From Lichenicola sp965198575 (GTDB lineage Bacteria; Pseudomonadota; Alphaproteobacteria; Acetobacterales; Acetobacteraceae), in assembly GCF_965198575.1 (NCBI RefSeq), contig NZ_OZ240671.1:1612001-1676000 (forward strand): a stretch of DNA of 64,000 bases, in the 5' to 3' direction. The position numbers were made by a program, and so were the translations under genes. The notes beneath the pieces are model-generated. The model did no database searches. It was not told the DNA's origin and saw only the letters and a program-made list of their open reading frames with translations. Shown here piece by piece: positions 33,249-42,465 of this stretch. Each line of letters begins with the position of its first letter. Position 1 is the first letter of the stretch.

Positions 33249-34229
33249 TCAGAAGCCCGCGACGGCGTGCGGCACGTAGTCGGCCTCGAGGCGGCCGATC
33301 TGCTCTGTGGTGAGGGTTAGCGTCAGTGCGGCCAGCGCATCCTTCAGGTGGTGCGGCTTGGAGGCTCCGATGATCGGCGCGGTGATCCCGGGCTTGGCCA
33401 GCAGCCACGCCAGAGCCACCGCCGCCCGCGATGCACCGTGTGCCTCGGCAACCTCGCCCACCGCATCGACCACACGGGCGTCGGCATCCACCGTCGCGTC
33501 GTAGAGGGTGCGCGAAAACTTGTCGGTGCGATCGCGATCGGTGCCGCCTTCGCCGTTCGGCCGGGCAAGCTTGCCGCGTGCCAGCGGGCTCCACGGGATC
33601 ACCCCGATCCCCTCCTCGATGCACAGGCCCAGCATCTCGCGCTCCTCCTCGCGGTAGAGCAGGTTCATGTGGTTCTGCATGCTGACGAACCGGCTCCAGC
33701 CATGCTGATCGGCCACGTAGAGCGCCTTGCAGAACTCCCACGCATACATCGACGACGCGCCGATGTAGCGGGCCTTGCCGGCCTTCACGACGTCATGCAG
33801 CGCTTCCAGTGTCTCCTCGATCGGCGTCTCGTGGTCGAAGCGGTGGATCTGGTAGAGGTCGACATAGTCCGTGCCCAGACGTCTGAGGCTGTTATCGATC
33901 TCGGCCAGGATCGCCTTACGCGACAGGCCGCGACCGTTCGGGCCCTCGCCCATCACGCCATGCACCTTGGTCGCCAGCACGATCTCGTCGCGCTTGGCAA
34001 AATCCTTCAATGCCCGTCCGACGATCTCCTCGCTCGAACCCGCAGAATACACGTTGGCGGTGTCGAAGAAGTTAATGCCGGCCTCGAGCGCCTCGCGGAT
34101 GAACGGGCGGCTCTGCTCCTCGCCCAGCGTCCACTCGTGCGGACCACGGTTCGGCTCGCCGTAGGTCATGCAGCCAAGGCAGAGGCGCGAGACCTTCAGG
34201 CCCGTCCGGCCCAGTCGAACATAATCCAT
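33249..34229 (-). CDS. Aldo/keto reductase (Tas/YajO type)
   Basis: A 326-residue AKR with CLGCMTYGEP, the catalytic Asp-Tyr in NFFDTANVYSAGSSE (about residues 52-66), Lys in LATKVHG and His in YQIHRFD, and the nucleotide segment IIGASKPHHL near the end. It lies 18 bases downstream of pdxJ in the same direction. Some AKRs reduce pyridoxal to pyridoxine, so a role in vitamin B6 metabolism is conceivable, but this subfamily is broad and other carbonyl substrates are equally possible. Confidence 0.85.
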   Translation of the reverse strand: MDYVRLGRTGLKVSRLCLGCMTYGEPNRGPHEWTLGEEQSRPFIREALEAGINFFDTANVYSAGSSEEIVGRALKDFAKRDEIVLATKVHGVMGEGPNGRGLSRKAILAEIDNSLRRLGTDYVDLYQIHRFDHETPIEETLEALHDVVKAGKARYIGASSMYAWEFCKALYVADQHGWSRFVSMQNHMNLLYREEEREMLGLCIEEGIGVIPWSPLARGKLARPNGEGGTDRDRTDKFSRTLYDATVDADARVVDAVGEVAEAHGASRAAVALAWLLAKPGITAPIIGASKPHHLKDALAALTLTLTTEQIGRLEADYVPHAVAGF

Positions 34230-34247
34230 CGTTGGATCTCCCGGTTT

Positions 34248-34973
34248 TCAGCGGGCGCCGTCGATCAACGCCTTCATCCGCCCGATAACGTCGGGCAGCC
34301 CTTCCAGGATTGCCTGGCCGATCAGGAAGTGGCCGATATTGAGCTCGGCAATCCCGGGAATTGCCGCAACCGGGCCGACATTCGCATAGGTCAACCCATG
34401 TCCCGCATGGACCTCGATGCCATGCGAGACCGCCAGGGCAGCCCCGGCCTGCAACCGCTCGAGTTCGCCCTCCCGGCCCTCGGCATAGGCACCGGTATGC
34501 AACTCGACCACCGGCGCACGAAGCTGCACCGCCGCCTCGATCTGCTGCGGATCGGGATCGATGAACAGCGACACGCGGATGCCGGCCGCCCGGAGCCTGG
34601 CCACCTTCGGCGCCAGCGACCGCATCTGGCCGGCCGCGTCCAGGCCGCCCTCGGTGGTCACCTCGGCGCGTCGCTCGGGCACGATGCAGCAGGCATGCGG
34701 CGCGTGACGCAGCGCGATCTCGACCATCTCGTCGGTGGCGGCCATCTCCAGGTTGATCGGCGCCGACACAGCCGCACGGATACGCGCGACATCGTCGTCG
34801 CGGATGTGTCGTCGGTCCTCGCGCAGGTGCAACGTGATGCCATCCGCGCCGGACCTGACTGCGAGCAACGCGGCAGCAAGCGGATCCGGATGCGCGCCCC
34901 CGCGGGCGTTCCGCACCGTCGCCACGTGATCGATGTTCACGCCAAGCCTGACCGGTGGATGGGCAGCGCTCAT
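34248..34973 (-). CDS. pdxJ: Pyridoxine 5'-phosphate synthase
   Basis: A 241-residue TIM-barrel enzyme with the family markers RLGVNIDHVATVRNARGG, GADGITLHLREDRRHI, INLEMA and VHAGHGLTYANV. PdxJ condenses 1-deoxy-xylulose 5-phosphate with 3-amino-2-oxopropyl phosphate to form pyridoxine 5'-phosphate, in the DXP-dependent B6 pathway. Its ATG overlaps the pdxA stop by four bases, so the two successive enzymes of this pathway are translationally coupled. Length and motifs are normal. Confidence 0.97.
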   Translation of the reverse strand: MSAAHPPVRLGVNIDHVATVRNARGGAHPDPLAAALLAVRSGADGITLHLREDRRHIRDDDVARIRAAVSAPINLEMAATDEMVEIALRHAPHACCIVPERRAEVTTEGGLDAAGQMRSLAPKVARLRAAGIRVSLFIDPDPQQIEAAVQLRAPVVELHTGAYAEGREGELERLQAGAALAVSHGIEVHAGHGLTYANVGPVAAIPGIAELNIGHFLIGQAILEGLPDVIGRMKALIDGAR

Positions 34974-35962
34974 GCGGCACTCCTGTTGCGGGCGATCAGC
35001 CCTGCCATGCGCAACGCTGCGATCAGGCTGGCCGGGTCCGCCACGCCCTCGCCGGCGATGTCGAACGCGGTGCCATGGTCCGGCGAGGTCCGCACCAGAT
35101 CGAGCCCGAGGGTGACATTCACGCCCTGCGCCATGTCGAGCGTCTTGAGCGGGATCAACGCCTGGTCGTGATACATGCAGATCGCCGCATCGTAGCGCGC
35201 CCGCGCCGGTGCGGTGAACATGGTGTCCGGCGGCATCGGCCCGCTGACATCCAGACCCTCCGCCCGCAGCCGCTCGATCGCCGGCCGGATGATGGTGATT
35301 TCCTCGGTGCCCATGTGGCCGTCCTCGCCGGCATGCGGGTTGAGCCCGGCCACCGCCAGGCGGGGGTTCGAGACACCGAAATCCCGGCGCAGGCTGGCGG
35401 CCGTGGTGCGCGCGACCCGGACGATCTCGCCTGAGGTGAGGCTGTCCAGCGCCTGGCGCAGCGACACGTGGATCGTCACCGGCACCACACGCAGGCTAGG
35501 CCCCGCCAGCATCATCACCTCGGAGCCGGATGCTCCGGTCAGCTCGGCCAGATATTCCGTATGGCCGGGATGCGGAAAACCCGCCTGCTTGAGTACCGAC
35601 TTGGCAATCGGGTTGGTCACCACACCATCGACCCGACCATCCATCGCCAGCCGCACCGCCTCCGCGATGCTGCCGGTGATCGCGGCTGCGTTCGCCGGAT
35701 CAGGCCGACCGGGAACCGGAGTGCTGGCGAGCGCTGCATCACCGGACAGTGCCATCACCGGCAGCGCCTGCCCGAACACCTCGCGCGCCTCTTCCGGCGA
35801 GCTGACCGCGCGCATCTCGGCCACACCCTTGGCAAGCCCCGCGACCCAGTCGGGATCGGCCAGCAGCACGAAGGCGGGACCGGTCCGCCGCAGGGCATGC
35901 CAGGCCCAGAACGTCAGCTCGATGCCGATCCCGGCCGGATCCCCCATGGTCAAGGCAAGCAT
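34970..35962 (-). CDS. pdxA: 4-hydroxythreonine-4-phosphate dehydrogenase
   Basis: The 330-residue PdxA begins MLALTMGDPAGIG, the family's N-terminal signature. Metal-binding residues lie in FPHPGHTEYLAEL, GLNPHAGEDGHMG and MYHDQALIPLK, and the phosphate-binding TSPDHGTAFD near the end is intact. It oxidises 4-phosphohydroxy-L-threonine with NAD to supply the PdxJ substrate. The start at 35962 is 20 bases after the lpd stop. Location directly behind the 2-oxoglutarate dehydrogenase genes is unusual; pdxA more often accompanies ksgA/surA. Confidence 0.96.
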   Translation of the reverse strand: MLALTMGDPAGIGIELTFWAWHALRRTGPAFVLLADPDWVAGLAKGVAEMRAVSSPEEAREVFGQALPVMALSGDAALASTPVPGRPDPANAAAITGSIAEAVRLAMDGRVDGVVTNPIAKSVLKQAGFPHPGHTEYLAELTGASGSEVMMLAGPSLRVVPVTIHVSLRQALDSLTSGEIVRVARTTAASLRRDFGVSNPRLAVAGLNPHAGEDGHMGTEEITIIRPAIERLRAEGLDVSGPMPPDTMFTAPARARYDAAICMYHDQALIPLKTLDMAQGVNVTLGLDLVRTSPDHGTAFDIAGEGVADPASLIAALRMAGLIARNRSAA

Positions 35963-35982
35963 GGGCGCGGATACCAGTGCGG

Positions 35983-37848
35983 TCAGACGTGCAGCGCGCG
36001 CCCGCCTGTCGCCAGCGCCGCTTCCTTCACGGCCTCGTTGAGGGTCGGATGGGCATGACAGATCCGTGCCACGTCCTCGGCACTGGCACCGAACTCCATC
36101 GCCGTCGCCAGCTCGGCGATCAGCGTGCCGGCATCCGGTCCGAGGATGTGCGCGCCGAGCAGGCGGTCGGTCTTGCGGTCGGCCAGGATCTTCACGAACC
36201 CGTCGGTCGAATTCATCGCCCGCGCACGGCCATTGGCGCTGAACGGGAACTTGCCGACCACGTAATCGACGCCTTCCGCCTTCAGCTCCTCCTCGATCTT
36301 GCCGATGCCGGCAACCTCCGGCCACGTGTAAACCACCGCCGGGATCACCCCGTAATTCACGTGACCCGCCTGCCCGGCCAGGATCTCGGCCAGCGCCACG
36401 CCCTCGTCCTCGGCCTTGTGCGCGAGCATCGGTCCGGCGATCACGTCACCGATCGCGTAGATGCCCTCGATATTGGTCGCGTAATGCGCATCGACCTCGA
36501 CCCGGCCCTTGTTGTCGAGCGCCACGCCGACATCCGCGAGGCCAAGCCCGTCGGTCACCGCGCGACGGCCGATCGCCACCAGCACGATATCGGCCTCGAT
36601 CGTTTCCGCAGCGCCGCCCTTGGCCTTTTCCACCGTCACGACGGTACCGGTCTCGCTCGCCTCGACCTTGGTGACCTTGTGCCCGAGCTTGAACTTCAGC
36701 CCCTGCTTGGTCAGCACCCGCTCGAACGCCTTGGCGACCTCGCCATCGATGCCCGGCACCAGCCGATCGAGATACTCGATCACCGTCACCTGGGCGCCGA
36801 GACGCTTCCAGACGCTGCCGAGCTCGAGCCCGATCACGCCGCCGCCGATCACCACCAGGTGCTTCGGCACGCTCTCCAGCTCAAGCGCCCCGGTCGAGCT
36901 GACGATCCGCTTCTCGTCGATCTCGATCCCGGGCAGCGAGACACTGTCGCTACCGGTCGCGATGACGATGTGTTTCGCCCGGAAGCTTTTCGCACCACCC
37001 TCGCCGGTGACCTCGATCGTATGCGGCGCGTTGATGCGGCCGGCACCCTTGAGCCAGGTGACGCCGTTCTTCTTGAACAGGAACTCGACGCCCTTGACGT
37101 TGGCGCCGACCACCTCGGCCTTGCGGGCGTGCATCCGCGCCAGATCAAGCTTCACCTCGCCGACGATGATGCCGTGCGCCGCGAAGCCTTCCGTCGCCTC
37201 ATGGAAGTTCTCCGAGCTCTGCAACAGCGCCTTGGACGGGATGCAGCCGATATTGAGGCACGTGCCGCCGAGGGTCGCGCGCTTCTCGACGCAGGCAACC
37301 TTCATGCCGAGCTGAGCCGCACGCAACGCGCAGACGTAGCCGCCCGGACCGGAACCCACCACGATCACGTCGTAATCCGTCTCGCCCACCTCGGCAGGAG
37401 CCGCCGCAGGCGCACCGGTCGGCGCCGGCGGTGCAGGCTTTGCCGCCTGGCCGGACGATGCGGGCACCTCACTCTGCACCGACGCAGACGGCGCCGCGGT
37501 CTCGGGCTGCGGCAGATAGCTACCGGCAGAAGCGGGGGCTGCCCCCGCATCGGAGGCACTTGCGGAGGCAGAAACATCAGCCGGCGGCTCGGAGCCGGCA
37601 ACGGCGCCGCTCTCGCCACCGACCGTGGTCAGCACCGTCCCGACCTCGACCTCGTCACCCTCGGCCACCGCGTGAGCGCCCAGCACGCCGGCCTCCGGCG
37701 CCGACACCTCGACGCTCACCTTGTCGGTCTCGAGTTCGGCCACCGCCTCGTCGGCCGCGACCTGCTCGCCAGGCTGCTTCAGCCACTTCGAGACGATCGC
37801 GGTGGTGACGCTCTCACCAAGCGTGGGAACCTTGATCTCAACCGGCAT
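35983..37848 (-). CDS. lpdA: Dihydrolipoyl dehydrogenase (E3) with N-terminal lipoyl domain
   Basis: The 621-residue flavoprotein consists of a lipoyl domain (residues 1-77, lipoyl Lys43 in ETDKVSVEV), an Ala/Pro/Ser-rich linker (about 80-155) and a complete dihydrolipoyl dehydrogenase. The latter has GSGPGG for FAD, the redox disulfide in GGTCLNIGCIPSKAL, a second Rossmann motif GGGVIGLE and the His-Glu pair in HAHPTLNEA. E3 reoxidises dihydrolipoyl groups of the 2-oxoglutarate complex. Its lipoyl domain closely resembles that of the adjacent E2 protein, suggesting duplication within the operon. Most E3 enzymes of 2-oxoglutarate complexes lack such a domain. Confidence 0.95.
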   Translation of the reverse strand: MPVEIKVPTLGESVTTAIVSKWLKQPGEQVAADEAVAELETDKVSVEVSAPEAGVLGAHAVAEGDEVEVGTVLTTVGGESGAVAGSEPPADVSASASASDAGAAPASAGSYLPQPETAAPSASVQSEVPASSGQAAKPAPPAPTGAPAAAPAEVGETDYDVIVVGSGPGGYVCALRAAQLGMKVACVEKRATLGGTCLNIGCIPSKALLQSSENFHEATEGFAAHGIIVGEVKLDLARMHARKAEVVGANVKGVEFLFKKNGVTWLKGAGRINAPHTIEVTGEGGAKSFRAKHIVIATGSDSVSLPGIEIDEKRIVSSTGALELESVPKHLVVIGGGVIGLELGSVWKRLGAQVTVIEYLDRLVPGIDGEVAKAFERVLTKQGLKFKLGHKVTKVEASETGTVVTVEKAKGGAAETIEADIVLVAIGRRAVTDGLGLADVGVALDNKGRVEVDAHYATNIEGIYAIGDVIAGPMLAHKAEDEGVALAEILAGQAGHVNYGVIPAVVYTWPEVAGIGKIEEELKAEGVDYVVGKFPFSANGRARAMNSTDGFVKILADRKTDRLLGAHILGPDAGTLIAELATAMEFGASAEDVARICHAHPTLNEAVKEAALATGGRALHV

Positions 37849-37904
37849 GGGTCACGTCTTTCGAGTGGCTAGGAAAAACAGCTGCGGCTCAGGACGCCGG
37901 CGGG

Positions 37905-39203
37905 TCAGAGTTCCAGCAGCAGCCGGCGCGGATCCTCCACGCCTTCCTTCATGCGCACCAGGAAGCTTACCGCCTCCTTGCCGTCGATCACGCGGTGATC
38001 GTACGAGAGCGCCACGTACATCATCGGCCGGATCACCACCTGGCCGGCGACGGCGATCGGCCGCTCCTGGATCTTGTGCATCCCCAGGATCGCCGATTGC
38101 GGCGGGTTCAGGATCGGCGTCGACATCAGCGAGCCGTAGATGCCGCCGTTGGTGATCGAGAAGGTGCCACCGGTCAGCTCGTCGAGCTTCAGCGCACCGT
38201 CGCGCGCCCGCTTGCCGAAGCCTGCGATCGACCGCTCGATCTCGGCGAACCCCATGCGATCGGCGTCGCGCAGCACCGGCACCACAAGTCCGTTCGGGCC
38301 ACCGACCGCAATGCCCATATGCACGAAGTTGCGATAGACGATGTCGTCGCCGTCGATCTCGGCATTGACCGCCGGAAATTCCTTCAGCGCCGCCACGCAC
38401 GCGCGCACGAAGATCGACATGAAGCCGAGCCGGGCGCCGTCGTGCTTCTTCTCGAAGGCTTCCTTGTACTGGGCGCGCATCGCCATCGCCGCGGACATGT
38501 CGACCTCGTTGAAGGTCGTCAGGATCGCCGCGGTGTTCTGCGCATCCTTCAGCCGGTTGGCGATGGTCTTGCGCAGCCGGGTCATCTTCACCCGCTCCTC
38601 GCGCGGGTCGTCGGTCCGCGCCGGACCTTTCGCCGCGGGCGCTTTCGCAGCCGGCTGGGTCGGACGATCGAGGAACGCCAGCACGTCGCCCTTGGTGATG
38701 CGGCCGTCCTTGCCGGTGCCGTCACCGACCGCAGACGCGTCGACCTTCTTCTCGGTCATCATCTTCTGGGCGGCAGGCAGCGGTGCATGGCCCTCCCGCT
38801 GGACGTCGGCCGGCGGCGTTGCCGGACGTGCGACCGGACCACTGGTCGGACGCGGCGGCTGGATCCCACCGGTCGGCGCGCCGGCGGGTGCGGATGCGGG
38901 TGCCGGTGCTGGCGCCGCAGCAACCGGAGCCGCGGCCGGTTTTGCCTGGGCGGGCGACGCCGCACCACCGGCTTCCACCACCGAGAGCAGCGCGCCGACT
39001 TCGACCTCTGCGCCTTCCTCGACCTCATGCGGCCCGAGCACGCCAGCTTCCGGCGCCGATACCTCGACGCTGACCTTGTCGGTCTCGAGCTCGACGACCG
39101 GCTCGTCCACGGACACCGTCTCGCCCGGCTGCTTCAGCCAGCGCGCGATGATTGCACTGGTGACGCTTTCTCCAAGCGTCGGAACCTTGATCTCGGCAGA
39201 CAT
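37905..39203 (-). CDS. odhB: 2-oxoglutarate dehydrogenase E2, dihydrolipoyl succinyltransferase
   Basis: The 432-residue E2 has an N-terminal lipoyl domain with Lys43 in LETDKVSVEV, a long Ala/Pro linker, a peripheral-subunit-binding domain (about residues 140-175, PLPAAQKMMTEKKVDASAVG), and a catalytic core with the acyltransferase motif SYDHRVIDGKE near the C-terminus. It transfers the succinyl group to CoA. It lies between odhA (117-base gap) and lpd (56-base gap). Length and domain order are normal. Confidence 0.96.
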   Translation of the reverse strand: MSAEIKVPTLGESVTSAIIARWLKQPGETVSVDEPVVELETDKVSVEVSAPEAGVLGPHEVEEGAEVEVGALLSVVEAGGAASPAQAKPAAAPVAAAPAPAPASAPAGAPTGGIQPPRPTSGPVARPATPPADVQREGHAPLPAAQKMMTEKKVDASAVGDGTGKDGRITKGDVLAFLDRPTQPAAKAPAAKGPARTDDPREERVKMTRLRKTIANRLKDAQNTAAILTTFNEVDMSAAMAMRAQYKEAFEKKHDGARLGFMSIFVRACVAALKEFPAVNAEIDGDDIVYRNFVHMGIAVGGPNGLVVPVLRDADRMGFAEIERSIAGFGKRARDGALKLDELTGGTFSITNGGIYGSLMSTPILNPPQSAILGMHKIQERPIAVAGQVVIRPMMYVALSYDHRVIDGKEAVSFLVRMKEGVEDPRRLLLEL

Positions 39204-39320
39204 CGGCTTCCTTCAGTCTATCTATCGGCGTCTATCGTGGTAGCCGGACGCGCGCAGCCAGCCCATTTGTACCCCTGGCACCCGGAAGTGGCCAGACGCC
39301 GGAGTGTCGAGCCTGCGCGA

Positions 39321-42284
39321 CTAGGCCGCCCTCTCGTCGACGTCCGCCTGCACACCCAGAGCTTCGCGCACCAGTGCGGCCTGCTGCGTCGCATGGGTGC
39401 GCGCAAGCCCGGTCGCGGGACTGGCGGCGGCGATCCGGCCGGCATAGCTCGGCCGGCTCGACTTCAGGCCCAGGCGCTTCAGCACCGCCTCGATGCGACG
39501 ATCGACGAAGGTCCAGGCACCGGCATTCTCCGGTTCTTCCTGACACCAGATGATCTCGGCATTGCCGTATGCGGCCAGCACTCGCCCGAGCTCTTCGTCG
39601 GGGAACGGATAGATCTGCTCGAGCCGGACGATCGCCACGTCCTGCAGGTTGCGCTCGCGACGCTCGGCCAGCAGATCGTAATAGACCTTGCCCGAGCACA
39701 GCACGACACGCTTCACCTTGGCGGCGGCGCCGATCGCGTCGGTCTCCTCGATCACCGGCTTGAACCAGGTTCCCGCCGCCATCTCGGAGAGCGGGCTCAC
39801 CGCCAGCTTGTGACGCAGCAGCGATTTCGGCGTCATCACCACCAGCGGCTTGCGGTAGGTCCGCTTCATCTGCCGGCGCAGCGCATGGAAATAATTGGCC
39901 GGCGTGGTGATGTTGCAGACCTGCATGTTGTTCTCGGCGCAGAGCTGCAGGTAGCGCTCCAGGCGCGCCGACGAGTGCTCCGGACCCTGGCCCTCGTAGC
40001 CATGCGGCAGCAGCATCACCAGCCCCGACATGCGCAGCCACTTGGTCTCGCCGGACGCGATGAACTGGTCGATGATGACCTGCGCGCCGTTGGCGAAGTC
40101 GCCGAACTGCGCCTCCCACAGCACCAGCGTCCTGGGGTCGGCCAGGCTGTAGCCATACTCGAAGCCGAGCACGCCGAACTCCGACAGCAGCGAGTTGTAG
40201 ATCTCGATGCCGGCCTGGCCGCCCGCATCCGCGCCTCGGATGTTGTTCAGCGGCACGTACTCGTTCTGGTTGGTCTGGTCGATCAGCACCGCGTGGCGCT
40301 GGCTGAAGGTGCCGCGCTGGCAATCCTCGCCCGACAGCCGCACCCGGTGGCCCTCCAGCAGCAGCCCGCCGAACCCCAGCGCCTCGCCGGTGGCCCAATC
40401 GATACCCTCGCCGCTCTCGAACATCGCCAGCTTGGCCTCGAGCTGCCGGACGATCTTGCCATGCGCGTTGAAGTCCGCCGGCACCGTGCCAAGCGCCTGC
40501 CCGATCTGCCTCAGCGTCTCCACCGGCAGCCCGGTCGCCTGGTCCGAAGAGCCCGCCTTGTCCGCCGACTGCTTCATCCCGGCCCACTGGCCCTCGAGCC
40601 AGTCCGCCTTGTTCGGGCGGTAGGACTGCGACGCCCTGTAGTCGCCCTCGAGCTGAGCCTGGAATGCATCCCAGCCCGCCTGCGCCTCGTCGGCGGTCAT
40701 CGCACCCTCACGCACCAGGCGTTCGGCATAGAGGGAGCGCGTGGTCGCCCGACCGCGGATCGCCTTGTACATGGTCGGCTGGGTGAAGGCCGGCTCGTCG
40801 CTCTCGTTGTGGCCGTGGCGGCGGTAGCAGACGATGTCGAGCACGATGTCGGCGGCAAACTTCTGCCGGAACTCGGCGCAGAGCCGGGCGCAGAACACCA
40901 CGGCTTCCGGCTCGTCGCCGTTCACGTGCAGGATCGCCGACTGCACCGCTTTGGCGATGTCGGTGCAATACAGCCCGGAATAGGCATGCGCCGAGACCGT
41001 GGTGAAGCCGATCTGGTTGTTGACGACCAGGTGGATGGTGCCGCCGGTGCGATAGCCGATCAGCTGGCTCATCGCCATCGTCTCGTACACCAGGCCCTGC
41101 CCGGCAAAGGCGGCGTCCCCGTGCATCAGGATGCCGAGCCCGGAGTGACGGCCCTTGGTGTCGCCGATCATGTCCTGGCCGGCGCGGATCTTGCCGACCA
41201 CGACCGGATCGACCGCCTCCAGGTGCGATGGGTTTGGCTGCAGCGAGATATGGACCTTATGGCCCTCGATCTCGAGATCGGTCGAAGTGCCCAGATGGTA
41301 CTTCACGTCGCCCGAGCCCTGCACGTCGTCCGGCTTGAAGCTGGCGCCGGCGAACTCGCTGAACACCGCCGTGTACGGCTTGCGTACGATGTTCACGAGC
41401 GTGTTGAGGCGGCCACGATGCGGCATCCCGATCGCCACGGTACGCACGCCGTCGTGCGCCGCCTGCTGGATGATGGTGTGCAGCGCCGGGATCGCGACTT
41501 CGCCGCCCTCGAGCCCGAAGCGCTTGGTGCCGACATAGCGCTTCTGGCAGAACGCCTCGAAGCCCTCAGCCTCGTCCAATTGACGCAGGATGGTCTTCTT
41601 CTGGTCGGTGCTGAAGCTCTCGCGCCAGTTGCGGCCCTCGATCTGCGCCTGGATCCATTCCCGCTGGGCCGGATCCTGCACGTGCATGAACTCGGCGCCG
41701 ATCGGGCCGCAATACGCCGCACGGATGGCGCTCAGGATCTCGCGGATGCTGGCGATCTCGGTGCCGAGCAGCAGCGACTTGGTTTTCCCGAGATAGATCG
41801 GCCGGTCATAATCCTCCGGGCCGAAGCCGTATGTCGCCGGATCGAGATCGGCATGCGATTTCGGGATCTGCAGGCCCAGCGGATCGAGCCGCGCTTCGAG
41901 ATGGCCGCGGACCCGGTAGGCCCGGATCAGTTGCATGGCGCGCAGGCTGTCATCGGCGCTGGCGCGAAGCTGGTCGGCGTCGGGTGCGGACGCGGTGACC
42001 GGCGCGACCTTGGCGGGAGCCGGCGCCTTGGCGTCCTTTGCCACGGTGGGTTTGGCGGCGACGGGTGTAGGCTCCGGCCGCTCGACCTCGAAATGGCGAG
42101 GCGCCCATGTGGCTCCGGAGGCGTCCTGGAGAACCGCGACCGCCTCCTCGTCGAGGGCGGCGAACAGGGTGACGAAGCTCTGATCGACGCTGCCCGGATC
42201 GGACACCCAGCGTGCGTAAAGATCAGCCAGATATGCCGCATTGCCGCCACTGAAGGCCGTCGCCAGAACGTCCACGCCCGCCAT
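39321..42284 (-). CDS. odhA: 2-oxoglutarate dehydrogenase E1 component
   Basis: The 987-residue thiamine-diphosphate enzyme decarboxylates 2-oxoglutarate and succinylates the lipoyl group of OdhB. Markers are GGNAAYLADLYARW at the N-terminus, GMPHRGRLN, GDAAFAGQGLVYET with the TPP/Mg segment continuing to NNQIGFTT, and the C-terminal pyrimidine-binding region with PHGYEGQGPEHSSAR. A strong AGGGAG ribosome site precedes ATG 42284. The upstream neighbour is mdh, without sucC and sucD between them, which departs from the common alphaproteobacterial order. Confidence 0.97.
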   Translation of the reverse strand: MAGVDVLATAFSGGNAAYLADLYARWVSDPGSVDQSFVTLFAALDEEAVAVLQDASGATWAPRHFEVERPEPTPVAAKPTVAKDAKAPAPAKVAPVTASAPDADQLRASADDSLRAMQLIRAYRVRGHLEARLDPLGLQIPKSHADLDPATYGFGPEDYDRPIYLGKTKSLLLGTEIASIREILSAIRAAYCGPIGAEFMHVQDPAQREWIQAQIEGRNWRESFSTDQKKTILRQLDEAEGFEAFCQKRYVGTKRFGLEGGEVAIPALHTIIQQAAHDGVRTVAIGMPHRGRLNTLVNIVRKPYTAVFSEFAGASFKPDDVQGSGDVKYHLGTSTDLEIEGHKVHISLQPNPSHLEAVDPVVVGKIRAGQDMIGDTKGRHSGLGILMHGDAAFAGQGLVYETMAMSQLIGYRTGGTIHLVVNNQIGFTTVSAHAYSGLYCTDIAKAVQSAILHVNGDEPEAVVFCARLCAEFRQKFAADIVLDIVCYRRHGHNESDEPAFTQPTMYKAIRGRATTRSLYAERLVREGAMTADEAQAGWDAFQAQLEGDYRASQSYRPNKADWLEGQWAGMKQSADKAGSSDQATGLPVETLRQIGQALGTVPADFNAHGKIVRQLEAKLAMFESGEGIDWATGEALGFGGLLLEGHRVRLSGEDCQRGTFSQRHAVLIDQTNQNEYVPLNNIRGADAGGQAGIEIYNSLLSEFGVLGFEYGYSLADPRTLVLWEAQFGDFANGAQVIIDQFIASGETKWLRMSGLVMLLPHGYEGQGPEHSSARLERYLQLCAENNMQVCNITTPANYFHALRRQMKRTYRKPLVVMTPKSLLRHKLAVSPLSEMAAGTWFKPVIEETDAIGAAAKVKRVVLCSGKVYYDLLAERRERNLQDVAIVRLEQIYPFPDEELGRVLAAYGNAEIIWCQEEPENAGAWTFVDRRIEAVLKRLGLKSSRPSYAGRIAAASPATGLARTHATQQAALVREALGVQADVDERAA

Positions 42285-42350
42285 GGAGCTACTCCCTAGT
42301 CTGCCCGGTGCATCGCGAAACCCGGACCTGTCGTTTGCAAGCCTGGAGAT

Positions 42351-42376
42351 AACGTGCCGGAAGCTACCGACACGTT
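42351..42376 (-). terminator. Inverted repeat between mdh and odhA (terminator or attenuator)
   Basis: AACGTGCCGG (42351-42360) and CCGACACGTT (42367-42376) pair over ten positions with one mismatch on DNA, tolerated as a G-U wobble in minus-strand RNA, and a six-base loop. It lies in the 181-base gap after mdh and 67 bases before the odhA start. No U-run follows, so it could reduce read-through or act as an mRNA stabiliser rather than a full terminator. Confidence 0.45.
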
Positions 42377-42465
42377 AACAATCACTGTCCCCAGGGATGC
42401 TCTAGACGCATGGTTTGTGCCAACTCGATGGCGAAACCATGGAGAACCTTCAGGTTTCCGGCGTT

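Noticed and set aside
33348..35171. Plus-strand frame opposite the aldo/keto reductase, pdxJ and pdxA
   Set aside because: Antisense composition without domains, while the minus-strand enzymes match their families throughout.
37995..42299. Very long open frame antisense to odhA and odhB (over 1400 codons)
   Set aside because: It mirrors the third-position GC bias of the genes on the other strand, is rich in His, Arg and Gln, and has no domain; the minus-strand genes are unambiguous.
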